Positions 1 through 6,516 of a stretch of 10,824 nt of DNA are shown here, piece after piece. This stretch comes from JBDSTZ01 sp039927975 (GTDB lineage: Bacteria > Pseudomonadota > Gammaproteobacteria > Burkholderiales > Burkholderiaceae_D). Position 1 is the stretch's first letter. Every line of letters begins with the position of its first letter. The notes beneath the pieces are model-generated. The model was not told the origin of the DNA and made no database searches. It saw nothing but the letters and a program-made list of their open reading frames with translations. Location of the stretch: assembly GCA_039927975.1 (NCBI GenBank), contig JBDSTZ010000390.1, forward strand, positions 1 through 10,824. Direction: 5' to 3'. The position numbers were made by a program, and so were the translations under genes.

Positions 1-512
1 TTGTAGTCGGACAGGATGATGACGTCGTAACCGGCCAGCACGGCGTTGAACTGGGTGAGCTTGTCGCGCAGGACGGTGTCGGTCGGCGCGTCCTCGAAGT
101 CGATCCGCAGCAGCTGCTGCTGGCGGCCGATCACGCGCAGCTTGATGATGGTCGATATCGCTTCGTCGCGCTGCAAATAGCTGTGGATGCGCGATTCGCC
201 CAGCAGCTGTTCGACCTGGGTGCCGGCTTCGTCGGCCCCCACCACGCCCAGCAAGGCGCAGTGCGCGCCCAGCGAGGCGACGTTGCGCGCCCCGTTGGCG
301 GCGCCGCCCAGGCGCTCTTCACGCTTTTCCACGCGCACCACCGGCACCGGCGCTTCCGGCGAGATGCGGCTGACTTCTCCAAACCAGTAGCGGTCGAGCA
401 TGACGTCGCCCACCACCAGGATGCGTACCGTGTCCAGCTGCGGCGCGACGATGTGCGGGTTGCTGTCGGGGGTCAGCAGGCGGCTCGGCACCACGCTCGC
501 GGCGCCGCTCAT
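1..512 (-). CDS. rfaE1: D-glycero-beta-D-manno-heptose-7-phosphate kinase (partial, N-terminal 170 residues)
   Basis: This sugar kinase phosphorylates D-glycero-D-manno-heptose 7-phosphate at C1 in the cytoplasm, a step toward the ADP-heptose used in the LPS inner core. Reading from the ATG at 512, 170 codons are present before the window ends; about half of a roughly 310-residue kinase domain is therefore missing. Visible family marks are VVGDVMLDRYWFG (residues 33-45), SRISPEAPVPVV (48-59), the PfkB-type glycine motif LGGAAN (68-73) and RQQQLLRIDFE (130-140). The match to the kinase half of E. coli HldE is strong. The ATG overlaps the ugd stop as ATGA, and no Shine-Dalgarno sequence is evident, so translation is probably coupled to ugd. 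About 20 residues precede the usual family start. Residue 74 is Gly where Val is common. Whether this is kinase-only (RfaE1) or a bifunctional HldE with a C-terminal nucleotidyltransferase cannot be seen here; separate genes are usual in betaproteobacteria. Confidence 0.93.
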   Translation of the reverse strand, partial: MSGAASVVPSRLLTPDSNPHIVAPQLDTVRILVVGDVMLDRYWFGEVSRISPEAPVPVVRVEKREERLGGAANGARNVASLGAHCALLGVVGADEAGTQVEQLLGESRIHSYLQRDEAISTIIKLRVIGRQQQLLRIDFEDAPTDTVLRDKLTQFNAVLAGYDVIILSDY

Positions 513-1876
513 TTGCGGGTCAGGACGGAGCGTCCGATACCGTGGTATTCGATGCCGTTTTCGGCCATCAGGTCCGGCTCGAACAGGTTGCGGCCGTCAA
601 AAATCACCGGCTGCTTCAGACGCGCTTTCATTTGCTCGAAGTCGGGACTGCGGAAGGCCTTCCATTCGGTCACGATGACCAGCGCGTCGGCGCCGTCGAG
701 GGTGTCCATCGGGCTGGCGGCGTAGCGGATGCGCGCCAGCTGGCCGGCGTCAAGGTCGAGCGCCAGCACCCGCTTCGCTTCGGTGATGGCGACCGGGTCG
801 TACACGGCGACGGTGGCGCCGCGCGCCAGCAGGGTTTGCAGCAGCACGCGCGCCGGCGCCTCGCGCATGTCGTCGGTGTTCGGCTTGAAGGCCAGGCCCC
901 AGACGGCGAAATGACGGCCTTCCAGGTCGTCGCCGAAGCGCGTGAGCACTTTCTGGCCGAGCACCTGCTTTTGCTTGTCGTTGACCGCTTCGACCGCGCG
1001 CAGAATCAAGAGGTCCTGGTCGTACTGGCGCGCGGTGCGTTCGAGCGCCTGAACGTCCTTGGGAAAGCACGATCCGCCGTAGCCGGCGCCGGCGTACAGG
1101 AAGCTATGGCCGATGCGCGGGTCCGAGCCGATCCCGTGGCGCACCGCTTCGATGTCGGCGCCCACGTGGTCGGCCAGGTTGGCCAGCTCGTTCATGAACG
1201 AGATGCGGGTCGCCAGCATGGCGTTGGCGGCGTACTTGGTGAATTCGGCCGAGCGCACGTCCATCCAGAAAGTGCGTTCGTGGTTGCGGTTGAAGGGGCC
1301 GTACAGCTTTTTCATGAGGTCGTGCGCGCGCAGGCCGTTGGGCGTGCTGTCGTGGCCGATGACGATGCGGTCGGGCCGCATGAAGTCTTCGACCGCGGCG
1401 CCCTCTTTCAGGAATTCGGGATTCGAGACCACCGAGTAGTCGGCCGTCACGCCGCGCGCGGCCAGGCCGGCGGCGATCGCCGCGCTCACGCGGTCGGCGG
1501 TGCCCACCGGGACGGTCGACTTGTCGACGATGACCTTGAAGCCGTTCATGTGGCTGCCGATGTTGCGCGCGGCGGCCAGCACGTATTGCAGGTCGGCCGA
1601 GCCGTCTTCGTCGGGCGGGGTGCCGACGGCGATGAATTGCAGCGTGCCGTGGGCGACGCTGGCGGCGACGTCGGTGGAAAACTGCAGACGGCCGGCGGCG
1701 CGGTTGCGCGCGACGACTTCGGCCAGGCCCGGTTCGTGGATCGGGATGCCGCCGTTGTTGAGCAGGTCGATCTTGGCCTGGTCGACGTCGAGGCAGAACA
1801 CATCGTTGCCAAGTTCGGCGAGGCAGGCGCCGGTCACCAGGCCTACGTAGCCGGTGCCGATAATGGTAATTTTCAC
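509..1876 (-). CDS. ugd: UDP-glucose 6-dehydrogenase
   Basis: The enzyme oxidises UDP-glucose twice with NAD+ to give UDP-glucuronate, a precursor for exopolysaccharide and for sugar modification of surface glycans. The 455-residue protein has the full family layout. An N-terminal Rossmann NAD-binding motif GTGYVG spans residues 7-12. STVPVGT (120-126) and NPEFLKEG (152-159) supply Thr121 and Glu154. FTKYAANAM (212-220) supplies Lys214 and Asn218. The catalytic loop GYGGSCFPKD (265-274) carries nucleophile Cys270 and Asp274. A UDP-binding C-terminal domain begins near WGLAFKPNTDDMREAP (326-341). Spacing of the catalytic Lys, Cys and Asp agrees with the streptococcal enzyme as recalled. The start codon is GTG at 1876; the motif begins six codons later, so no other start fits. 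It lies 13 nt after lapB with only a weak ribosome site, and its stop overlaps the rfaE1 start. It is most likely a member of the lapA-lapB-ugd-rfaE1 operon. Confidence 0.96.
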   Translation of the reverse strand: MKITIIGTGYVGLVTGACLAELGNDVFCLDVDQAKIDLLNNGGIPIHEPGLAEVVARNRAAGRLQFSTDVAASVAHGTLQFIAVGTPPDEDGSADLQYVLAAARNIGSHMNGFKVIVDKSTVPVGTADRVSAAIAAGLAARGVTADYSVVSNPEFLKEGAAVEDFMRPDRIVIGHDSTPNGLRAHDLMKKLYGPFNRNHERTFWMDVRSAEFTKYAANAMLATRISFMNELANLADHVGADIEAVRHGIGSDPRIGHSFLYAGAGYGGSCFPKDVQALERTARQYDQDLLILRAVEAVNDKQKQVLGQKVLTRFGDDLEGRHFAVWGLAFKPNTDDMREAPARVLLQTLLARGATVAVYDPVAITEAKRVLALDLDAGQLARIRYAASPMDTLDGADALVIVTEWKAFRSPDFEQMKARLKQPVIFDGRNLFEPDLMAENGIEYHGIGRSVLTRK

Positions 1877-1889
1877 GTGGGGTACCCGA

Positions 1890-3065
1890 TCAGTTCATGA
1901 CATTGAGTTCTTCGGTGCGGCGCGGCGGGTAGGATTCCCAGCGGCTGCAGCCCGGGCACTGCCAGTAGAACTGGCGCGCCTTGAATCCGCACTGGCTGCA
2001 CTGGTAGCGCGCCAGCTTCTGGGTGTAGCCGTGCACCAGGTTCTTCACCATCGACAGCTCTTCCCAGATCGCCGGCGGCGCGTCCATCAGGCGCGCCTCC
2101 AGCAGTTTGTCCAGTCCCAGCAGGGTTGGATTGCGTTTGAGTTCTTCGACCACCAGCTGCTTGGCCGCCTCCACCCCATCGAGCTCGATGACGGCCTTGA
2201 AGACGACTTCGATCAGGTCGATCGAAGAGGCCTCGGCCAGGTAGGAGCGCAGCAGGTTGACGCCTTCCTGCGGGCGGCCGACCTTGCGGTAGCCGTCCAT
2301 CAGGCGGCCGGCCACCAGCGCCACGTGCGGCACGCTTTGCTGTTCGACCCGGCGCCAGGTCAGCAAGGCGCCTTCGATGTCGCCCTGCGCCACCTGGGCG
2401 TCGCCGCACAGCATGGTGGCGCGGACGTTCTTGCGGTCGGCCTGCAAGGCTTGTTCGAGCAGTTCGCGCGCTTCGTCGACCTGCATGTGCACCAGCGCGT
2501 CCTGCGCCAGCTCGCAATAGAACTGGGCGATCTCCTTCTGGCGCGCGCCGGCGCCCGACTCCTGCAAGCCGAGCGCGGCCTCGATCGCGCGGCGCCATTC
2601 TTTTTCGCGCTGGAAGATCTCGAGCAGCGCGCGGCGCGCCTGCACCGCGTAGGCGCCGCCGACGAGCAGGTTGAAGGTTTCCTCGGCGCGGTCGAGCAGG
2701 CCGGCCTTGAGGTAGTCCATCCCCAGTTCGTACTGGGCGTGCTGCTGCTGTTCGAGCGGCAGGTCGGGGCGCGAGAGCAGGTTCTGGTGGACCCGGATGG
2801 CGCGTTCGATCTCGCCGCGGCGGCGGAACAGGTTACCGAGTGCGAAGTGCATGTCGGCCGTTTCGGGGTCGAGCTTGACGATTTCAATGAAGGCGTCGAT
2901 CGCCTTGTCGGGCTGCTCGTTGAGGAGGAAGTTCAGGCCCTTGAAATAGCCGCGCGGCAGGCTGCGCGATTCGGCCAGCAATTGCTGGATATCGACACGC
3001 GCGGCGATCCAGCCGAGCGCGAAAAAGACCGGAATGCCAAGCAGCCACCAGGGTTCAAATTCCAT
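1890..3065 (-). CDS. lapB: Lipopolysaccharide assembly protein B (LapB/YciM), TPR protein
   Basis: LapB is an inner-membrane-anchored protein that, in E. coli, works with the protease FtsH to degrade LpxC and so limits LPS synthesis; it also links LPS synthesis to export. The 391-residue product has one N-terminal membrane segment (about 6-22), a long run of TPR-like helical repeats (about 40-310, e.g. the repeat centred on DMHFALGNLFRRRGEIERAI, 71-90), and a C-terminal rubredoxin-like metal site. That site is formed by CSQC (356-359) and CPGC (370-373), which should bind zinc or iron. Length and layout equal the E. coli protein. The ATG at 3065 starts directly before the membrane segment. 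Only a weak AAAGAA stretch lies upstream. It follows lapA by 53 nt and precedes ugd by 13 nt, consistent with a polycistronic LPS-related operon. Confidence 0.96.
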   Translation of the reverse strand: MEFEPWWLLGIPVFFALGWIAARVDIQQLLAESRSLPRGYFKGLNFLLNEQPDKAIDAFIEIVKLDPETADMHFALGNLFRRRGEIERAIRVHQNLLSRPDLPLEQQQHAQYELGMDYLKAGLLDRAEETFNLLVGGAYAVQARRALLEIFQREKEWRRAIEAALGLQESGAGARQKEIAQFYCELAQDALVHMQVDEARELLEQALQADRKNVRATMLCGDAQVAQGDIEGALLTWRRVEQQSVPHVALVAGRLMDGYRKVGRPQEGVNLLRSYLAEASSIDLIEVVFKAVIELDGVEAAKQLVVEELKRNPTLLGLDKLLEARLMDAPPAIWEELSMVKNLVHGYTQKLARYQCSQCGFKARQFYWQCPGCSRWESYPPRRTEELNVMN

Positions 3066-3118
3066 GCGTTTTTATTCTTTGTCCAGTTGGGTGAGGCGTG
3101 TGCCGTGGTGCGGGGCGA

Positions 3119-3421
3119 TCAACGGCGGGTGACGCCATCGGCCATCGGCAGATTGTCGGTGGCGCGGCGGCCGCTCTGCAGCGCGGCGATGGTCGACTTG
3201 TGTTCGGTGCGCTCGCGCCGGTGGCGGAACACGGTCGGGGTGACGGCCAGGATGCCCAGGGCGGCGCCGGCGACAAAAAAAGCCAGCAGCATCAGCACGA
3301 GGGGGCCGCGCAATTCGTAATTGAGAAAAAAGTGCAGGTCGACTTCCTGCGTGTTTTTCAGCGCGAAGCCGAAAAACAGGACGAACAGTACACATCCAAT
3401 GATGGTGGAAACGAATTTCAT
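3119..3421 (-). CDS. lapA: Lipopolysaccharide assembly protein A (LapA/YciS), DUF1049 family
   Basis: LapA is a small inner-membrane protein paired with LapB in LPS assembly. From the ATG at 3421 the product is 100 residues, close to the roughly 102 of E. coli. Two hydrophobic segments (about 3-22 and 39-62) flank a short loop with NTQEVDLHFFLNYELRGPL (23-41), the typical spot for the family's conserved periplasmic turn. A basic, polar cytoplasmic tail follows (65-100). The frame stays open upstream to an ATG at 3532, which would add 37 residues, but those come from a 12-nt repeat region lying over and before the proposed promoter, so the shorter start is preferred. The ATG overlaps the stop of an upstream small frame as TGATG. 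No convincing Shine-Dalgarno sequence precedes it. Confidence 0.92.
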   Translation of the reverse strand: MKFVSTIIGCVLFVLFFGFALKNTQEVDLHFFLNYELRGPLVLMLLAFFVAGAALGILAVTPTVFRHRRERTEHKSTIAALQSGRRATDNLPMADGVTRR

Positions 3422-3461
3422 CAGCCAGGTCCAGTTCTCAGGTGGGTGAAGCGACAGTGCG

Positions 3462-3509
3462 TGAAGTGCTGCATGAAGCGGTACATGAATCGGTCCATGA
3501 AGCGCGACT
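3462..3509. repeat. 12-bp imperfect tandem repeat in the lapA leader
   Basis: Four consecutive 12-nt units on the plus strand begin with TGAA: TGAAGTGCTGCA (3462-3473), TGAAGCGGTACA (3474-3485), TGAATCGGTCCA (3486-3497) and TGAAGCGCGACT (3498-3509). A related 15-nt unit, 3447-3461, precedes them. On the transcribed strand this gives TTCATG at 12-nt steps. All three frames stay open through most of the block, as expected for a unit whose length is a multiple of three. It lies between the likely promoter and the lapA start, so it would form most of the 5' leader. Function is unknown; it may be a relic of slippage or a short leader peptide. Confidence 0.75.
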
Positions 3510-3517
3510 TGGAGCAC

Positions 3518-3546
3518 ATGATAAGGTAACACGGCGTTGACCGCAA
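3518..3546 (-). promoter_or_regulatory. Candidate sigma-70 promoter for lapA-lapB-ugd-rfaE1
   Basis: On the minus strand a -35-like TTGCGG (3546-3541) is followed by exactly 17 nt and a -10-like TATCAT (3523-3518), five of six matches to TATAAT. It lies right after the ihfB terminator and about 100 nt before lapA, where a new transcription unit is expected. The -35 match is weak (three of six). Transcription would start near 3511. This is a motif-level prediction only. Confidence 0.45.
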
Positions 3547-3584
3547 AAAAACGGCATAAAAAAACGGCATCCAGGGACGCCGTT
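3545..3584 (-). terminator. Rho-independent terminator after ihfB, with duplicated 3' arm and T tract
   Basis: The transcribed strand forms a stem AACGGCGTC / GATGCCGTT (9 bp including one G-U pair) around the tetraloop CCTG (3572-3575), running into seven T residues (3564-3558). Immediately beyond, TGCCG plus seven T is repeated (3556-3545), so the right arm and T run occur twice. The position 27 nt after the ihfB stop marks the end of the rpsA-ihfB unit. An opposite-strand terminator is unlikely because the plus strand has no T run after the stem. Confidence 0.88.
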
Positions 3585-3610
3585 CTTTGCTGTCTGTGCC
3601 GCCAGACGAC

Positions 3611-3916
3611 TTAATCTTCGATGATCGGCTGGCCGACCATCGCATCGACCCGCTCGCGCAACTGCTTGCCCGGCTTGAAGTGGGGCACCCGTTTTTCGGG
3701 CACCATCACCTTGTCGCCGGACTTGGGATTACGCCCAATCCGCGGCGGCCGGCTGTTGAGGGCGAAACTGCCAAAACCGCGGATCTCGATCCGCTGACCG
3801 GTCGCCAGGGCGTTGGTCATCGCATCGAGAATGGTCTTGACAGCGTATTCCGCATCCTTGGCCACCAGCTGGGAATAACGCTCAGCGAGGCGGTTGATCA
3901 GCTCGGATTTGGTCAT
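3611..3916 (-). CDS. ihfB: Integration host factor subunit beta
   Basis: IHF beta pairs with IHF alpha to bind specific sites and bend DNA sharply, acting in nucleoid structure, transcription, replication and recombination. The 101-residue product has the DNABII fold marks: an N-terminal MTKSELINRLAE helix (1-12), RGFGSF (46-51), and the DNA-binding arm with GRNPKSGDKV (61-70), including Pro64, which intercalates between base pairs in the known structure. VPHFKPGKQLRERV (77-90) closes the fold. These residues, especially PHFKPGK, point to the beta subunit rather than HU or IHF alpha. The ATG at 3916 is 17 nt after the tandem TAA-TAG stop of rpsA, the conserved rpsA-ihfB arrangement, so it is probably cotranscribed. 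An intrinsic terminator follows. Confidence 0.97.
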   Translation of the reverse strand: MTKSELINRLAERYSQLVAKDAEYAVKTILDAMTNALATGQRIEIRGFGSFALNSRPPRIGRNPKSGDKVMVPEKRVPHFKPGKQLRERVDAMVGQPIIED

Positions 3917-3933
3917 CTGGCTGGTCTCGACTA

Positions 3934-5646
3934 TTAGTTCTTGTTATCGAACTTGGCTTTCAACAGCGCGCCCAGGCTGGTGGTGCCCGAAGCTGCGTTG
4001 TTGTCGGCGGAGGCGGCGTTCTTCTGCATCGCTTCCTGGGTGTCGACGTTATCTTTCGCCTTGATCGACAGCTGGATGCTGCGAGCCTTGCGGTCGATAT
4101 TGATGACCAGTGCTTCGATCGAATCGCCAGCTTTCAGGTGGGTGCCGGCATCTTCAACGCGGTCGCGCGAGATTTCGGAAGCACGCAGATAGCCTTCGAC
4201 TTCTTCGGACAGCTGGATGACAGCGCCCTTAGGCTCGACCGACTTGACCGTACCCGTTACCAGGGAGCCTTTGTCGTTCATTGCCGCGAAGTTGTTGAAC
4301 GGGTCGCCTTCGAGCTGCTTGACGCCCAGCGAAACACGCTCGCGCTCAACGTCGATGGCCAGCACGATGGCTTCGAGCTCGTCACCCTTCTTGAAGCGAC
4401 GCACGGCTTCTTCGCCGGTCTCGGTCCACGACAGGTCGGACAGGTGCACCAGGCCGTCGATGTTGCCGGCCAGGCCGATGAACACGCCGAAGTCGGTGAT
4501 CGACTTGATGGCGCCGCGCACTTTGTCACCCTTTTTATGGGTCACACCGAAGTCGTCCCATGGGTTCGCTTTGCACTGCTTCATGCCCAGCGAGATACGG
4601 CGACGCTCTTCGTCGATTTCCAGGACCATCACTTCAACTTCGTCGCCCAGCTGGACAACTTTGTTCGGTGCGACGTTCTTGTTGGTCCAGTCCATTTCGG
4701 ACACGTGGACCAGGCCTTCGATACCCTGCTCGACTTCAACGAACGCGCCGTAGTCGGTGAGGTTCGTGACTTTACCGAACAGGCGGGTGCCTTGCGGGTA
4801 ACGACGCGACAGACCGGTCCAAGGATCGTCGCCCAGCTGCTTGACACCCAGCGAGACGCGGTTCTTTTCCTGATCGTACTTGAGGACCTTGGCGGTGATT
4901 TCCTGGCCAACCGTCAGCACTTCCGACGGGTGACGCACGCGACGCCATGCCAGGTCGGTGATGTGCAGCAGGCCGTCGATGCCACCCAGATCCACGAACG
5001 CGCCGTAGTCGGTGATGTTCTTGACGACGCCGGTCACCACGGTGCCTTCTTTCAGGGTTTCCATCAGCTTCTGACGCTCTTCGCCCATCGATGCTTCGAT
5101 GACAGCGCGGCGCGACAGCACCACGTTGTTGCGCTTGCGGTCGAGCTTGATGACCTTGAATTCGAGGGTCTTGCCTTCGAACGGGGTGGTGTCCTTGACG
5201 GGACGGGTGTCAACCAGCGAACCGGGCAGGAATGCGCGGATGCCGTTGGTCAGCACGGTCAGGCCGCCCTTGACTTTGCCATTGACGGTACCGACGACGA
5301 TCTCGCCCGATTCCATGGCTTTTTCCAGTGCCAGCCACGATGCCAGGCGCTTGGCCTTGTCACGCGACAGGATGGTGTCGCCGAAGCCGTTTTCCAGCGA
5401 TTCAATCGCTACGGAAACGAAATCGCCGACTTGAACTTCCAGTTCGCCCTGGTCGTTCTTGAATTCTTCGATGGGAATGAACGCTTCGGATTTGAGGCCG
5501 GCGTTGACGATCACGAAATTGTGGTCGAGGCGCACGACTTCAGCGGAAATGACTTCGCCGGAGCGCATATCTTGACGCGACAATGACTCTTCGAAAAGAG
5601 CTGCGAAACTTTCCATACCGCTTGCTTCAGTTGTTGCTGTAGACAT
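3934..5646 (-). CDS. rpsA: 30S ribosomal protein S1
   Basis: S1 binds mRNA upstream of the start codon and helps the 30S subunit load structured or weakly SD-led messages. The 570-residue product carries six S1 (OB-fold) repeats at about 28-97, 114-180, 200-268, 285-355, 372-442 and 459-528. Repeats 3 to 5 show the RNA-binding signature most clearly (ITDYGAFVDLGGIDGLLHITD, split here as ITDYGAFVDL 211-220 and IDGLLHITD 223-231; LTDYGAFVEV 296-305; ITDFGVFIGL 383-392). E. coli S1 has 557 residues, so this is full length; the extra residues are a polar, Ala/Asn/Ser-rich tail (about 530-560). The start chosen is the ATG at 5646, giving MSTATTEASGMESFAALFEE, typical for betaproteobacteria. An in-frame upstream start at 5679 would add 11 residues and is not favoured. 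No Shine-Dalgarno sequence is seen. A terminator lies upstream, so rpsA probably has its own promoter. Confidence 0.98.
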   Translation of the reverse strand: MSTATTEASGMESFAALFEESLSRQDMRSGEVISAEVVRLDHNFVIVNAGLKSEAFIPIEEFKNDQGELEVQVGDFVSVAIESLENGFGDTILSRDKAKRLASWLALEKAMESGEIVVGTVNGKVKGGLTVLTNGIRAFLPGSLVDTRPVKDTTPFEGKTLEFKVIKLDRKRNNVVLSRRAVIEASMGEERQKLMETLKEGTVVTGVVKNITDYGAFVDLGGIDGLLHITDLAWRRVRHPSEVLTVGQEITAKVLKYDQEKNRVSLGVKQLGDDPWTGLSRRYPQGTRLFGKVTNLTDYGAFVEVEQGIEGLVHVSEMDWTNKNVAPNKVVQLGDEVEVMVLEIDEERRRISLGMKQCKANPWDDFGVTHKKGDKVRGAIKSITDFGVFIGLAGNIDGLVHLSDLSWTETGEEAVRRFKKGDELEAIVLAIDVERERVSLGVKQLEGDPFNNFAAMNDKGSLVTGTVKSVEPKGAVIQLSEEVEGYLRASEISRDRVEDAGTHLKAGDSIEALVINIDRKARSIQLSIKAKDNVDTQEAMQKNAASADNNAASGTTSLGALLKAKFDNKN

Positions 5647-5673
5647 AGGATTTACTTTGTGAGCCAGCAGAGA

Positions 5674-5737
5674 TCGCACGATGCGACTTAAACTGGGTTA
5701 GGTTGAACCAAGCCCGGGCTCGGCAACATTGCCGGGC
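5674..5737 (-). promoter_or_regulatory. Structured rpsA 5' leader (candidate autoregulatory region)
   Basis: Between the cmk terminator and the rpsA ATG lie several inverted repeats: TCGCA/TGCGA with a 3-nt loop (5674-5686), the perfect palindrome AGCCCGGGCT (5711-5720) and CGGCAA/TTGCCG (5721-5734). The arm GCCCGG (5712-5717) can instead pair with CCGGGC (5732-5737), which would exclude the CGGCAA hairpin. With no SD before the ATG, this resembles the E. coli situation, where a folded, SD-poor leader lets S1 repress its own translation. I could not pick a convincing promoter within it. The regulatory role is inferred by analogy. Confidence 0.35.
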
Positions 5738-5747
5738 GCGGACCGCC

Positions 5748-5770
5748 AAAAACGCCGACCAGGGTCGGCG
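5748..5770 (-). terminator. Rho-independent terminator after cmk
   Basis: The transcribed strand reads CGCCGAC, loop CCTG, GTCGGCG, a perfect 7-bp GC-rich stem, followed by five T residues (5752-5748). It lies about 50 nt after the cmk stop and separates the aromatic/cmk block from rpsA. The T tract is short, so partial readthrough into rpsA is possible. The loop is the same CCTG as in the ihfB terminator. Confidence 0.82.
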
Positions 5771-5837
5771 GTGCTACCGGTGCTACTGATCGGTGCTGCT
5801 TGTGCTACCTGTACTACTTGTACTAGCTGTGCTGCCT
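5771..5837. repeat. 9-bp tandem repeat spanning the cmk stop codon
   Basis: On the plus strand seven units follow a GTGCTACCT-like pattern: GTGCTACCG (5771), a 13-nt variant GTGCTACTGATCG (5780), GTGCTGCTT (5793), GTGCTACCT (5802), GTACTACTT (5811), GTACTAGCT (5820) and GTGCTGCCT (5829). In the cmk frame each unit reads YAC-ARG-YAG or close to it: His/Tyr, Lys/Arg, then Gln or stop. The cmk stop is one of three in-frame TAGs generated by the array. The block abuts the terminator stem. Confidence 0.8.
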
Positions 5838-6494
5838 GTGCGCATATAAACGCAAGACTTCTTCGATGGCCTCGTCGGCCGTCATGTTGGAAGTATCGAG
5901 CAGGTGCGCCCCCTCGGCGGGAACCAGCGGCGCGATCGCCCGGTGCGTATCCCGGTCGTCCCGCGCCTGCAAATCCGCCAGCAGGTCTTCCATGTTAGCA
6001 GAAAATCCCTTGTCAATCAATTGCTTATATCGGCGTTGCGCCCGCGCCTCGGTGCTTGCTGTCAGAAAGACCTTGAGTTGTGCGTGGGGGAAAATGACGG
6101 TGCCCATGTCGCGGCCGTCCGCCACCAGGCCGGGAGCCTTTCTAAAGCTCAATTGCAGGCCGAACAGAGCCTGGCGCAGCGCTGGCAAGGCGGCAATTTT
6201 GCTGGCCGTGTTGCCAACTTCCTCGGCGCGGATAGCCTGGGTGACGTTTTCGTTGGCCAGCAGGATTTCGCCGCCGACGAAGGTGGCAGGCAGGTGTTCG
6301 GCCAGCTTGGCCAGGGCGTGCTCGTCGGCCAGGTCGGTGCCGCGGCGCAGCGCCGACAGGGCGGTCAGGCGGTACAGTGCGCCCGAGTCGAGGTAGTGGA
6401 AACCGAGGCGGTCGGCCACCTTGTGCGCGACGGTGCCCTTGCCGGAAGCGGTGGGACCATCGATGGCGATGACGGGAAAGGGGGAATTTGGCAT
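5823..6494 (-). CDS. cmk: Cytidylate kinase
   Basis: Cmk transfers phosphate from ATP to CMP or dCMP, recycling pyrimidine nucleotides in the cytoplasm. The 223-residue product has the P-loop GPTASGKGT (13-21), the DSGALYR acceptor-site motif (36-42), VADGRDMGT (124-132) and the LID-like region with RAQRRYKQL (151-159) and RDDRD (178-182). Length matches the usual 220-230 residues. The ATG at 6494 places the P-loop at residue 13, as in the family. Upstream is only a purine-rich GAAAGAATAAG without a clear SD. It lies 204 nt after aroA and before rpsA, the conserved aroA-cmk-rpsA order. The last residues, HRQHS, are encoded by the start of a 9-bp tandem repeat that also supplies the TAG stop, so the C-terminus may vary among relatives. 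Confidence 0.97.
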   Translation of the reverse strand: MPNSPFPVIAIDGPTASGKGTVAHKVADRLGFHYLDSGALYRLTALSALRRGTDLADEHALAKLAEHLPATFVGGEILLANENVTQAIRAEEVGNTASKIAALPALRQALFGLQLSFRKAPGLVADGRDMGTVIFPHAQLKVFLTASTEARAQRRYKQLIDKGFSANMEDLLADLQARDDRDTHRAIAPLVPAEGAHLLDTSNMTADEAIEEVLRLYAHRQHS

Positions 6495-6516
6495 TGTTAC
6501 TTATTCTTTCAAACCA

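Noticed and set aside
98..106. aroA glyphosate-tolerance substitution in the GNAGTA motif
   Set aside because: Numbered within AroA protein residues: the Thr and Pro altered in known tolerant variants are both unchanged; only the neighbouring Met is replaced by Ile.
542..1900. 452-codon plus-strand frame opposite ugd
   Set aside because: It mirrors the codon pattern of ugd; the product is rich in Val, His, Ala and Gly with no recognisable domain.
1854..3320. 488-codon plus-strand frame opposite lapB and lapA
   Set aside because: It is an antisense shadow of a convincing TPR protein with intact metal-binding cysteines.
3422..3532. A 37-residue N-terminal extension of lapA from the ATG at 3532
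   Set aside because: It would begin upstream of the likely promoter, is made of repeat-derived residues and exceeds the normal LapA length.
4138..5586. 482-codon plus-strand frame opposite rpsA
   Set aside because: It is antisense to six intact S1 repeats; its apparent internal repetition only reflects the S1 repeats.
5647..5679. An 11-residue N-terminal extension of S1 from an upstream ATG
   Set aside because: The MSTAT start at 5646 matches the family; the extension has no SD and overlaps the leader hairpin.
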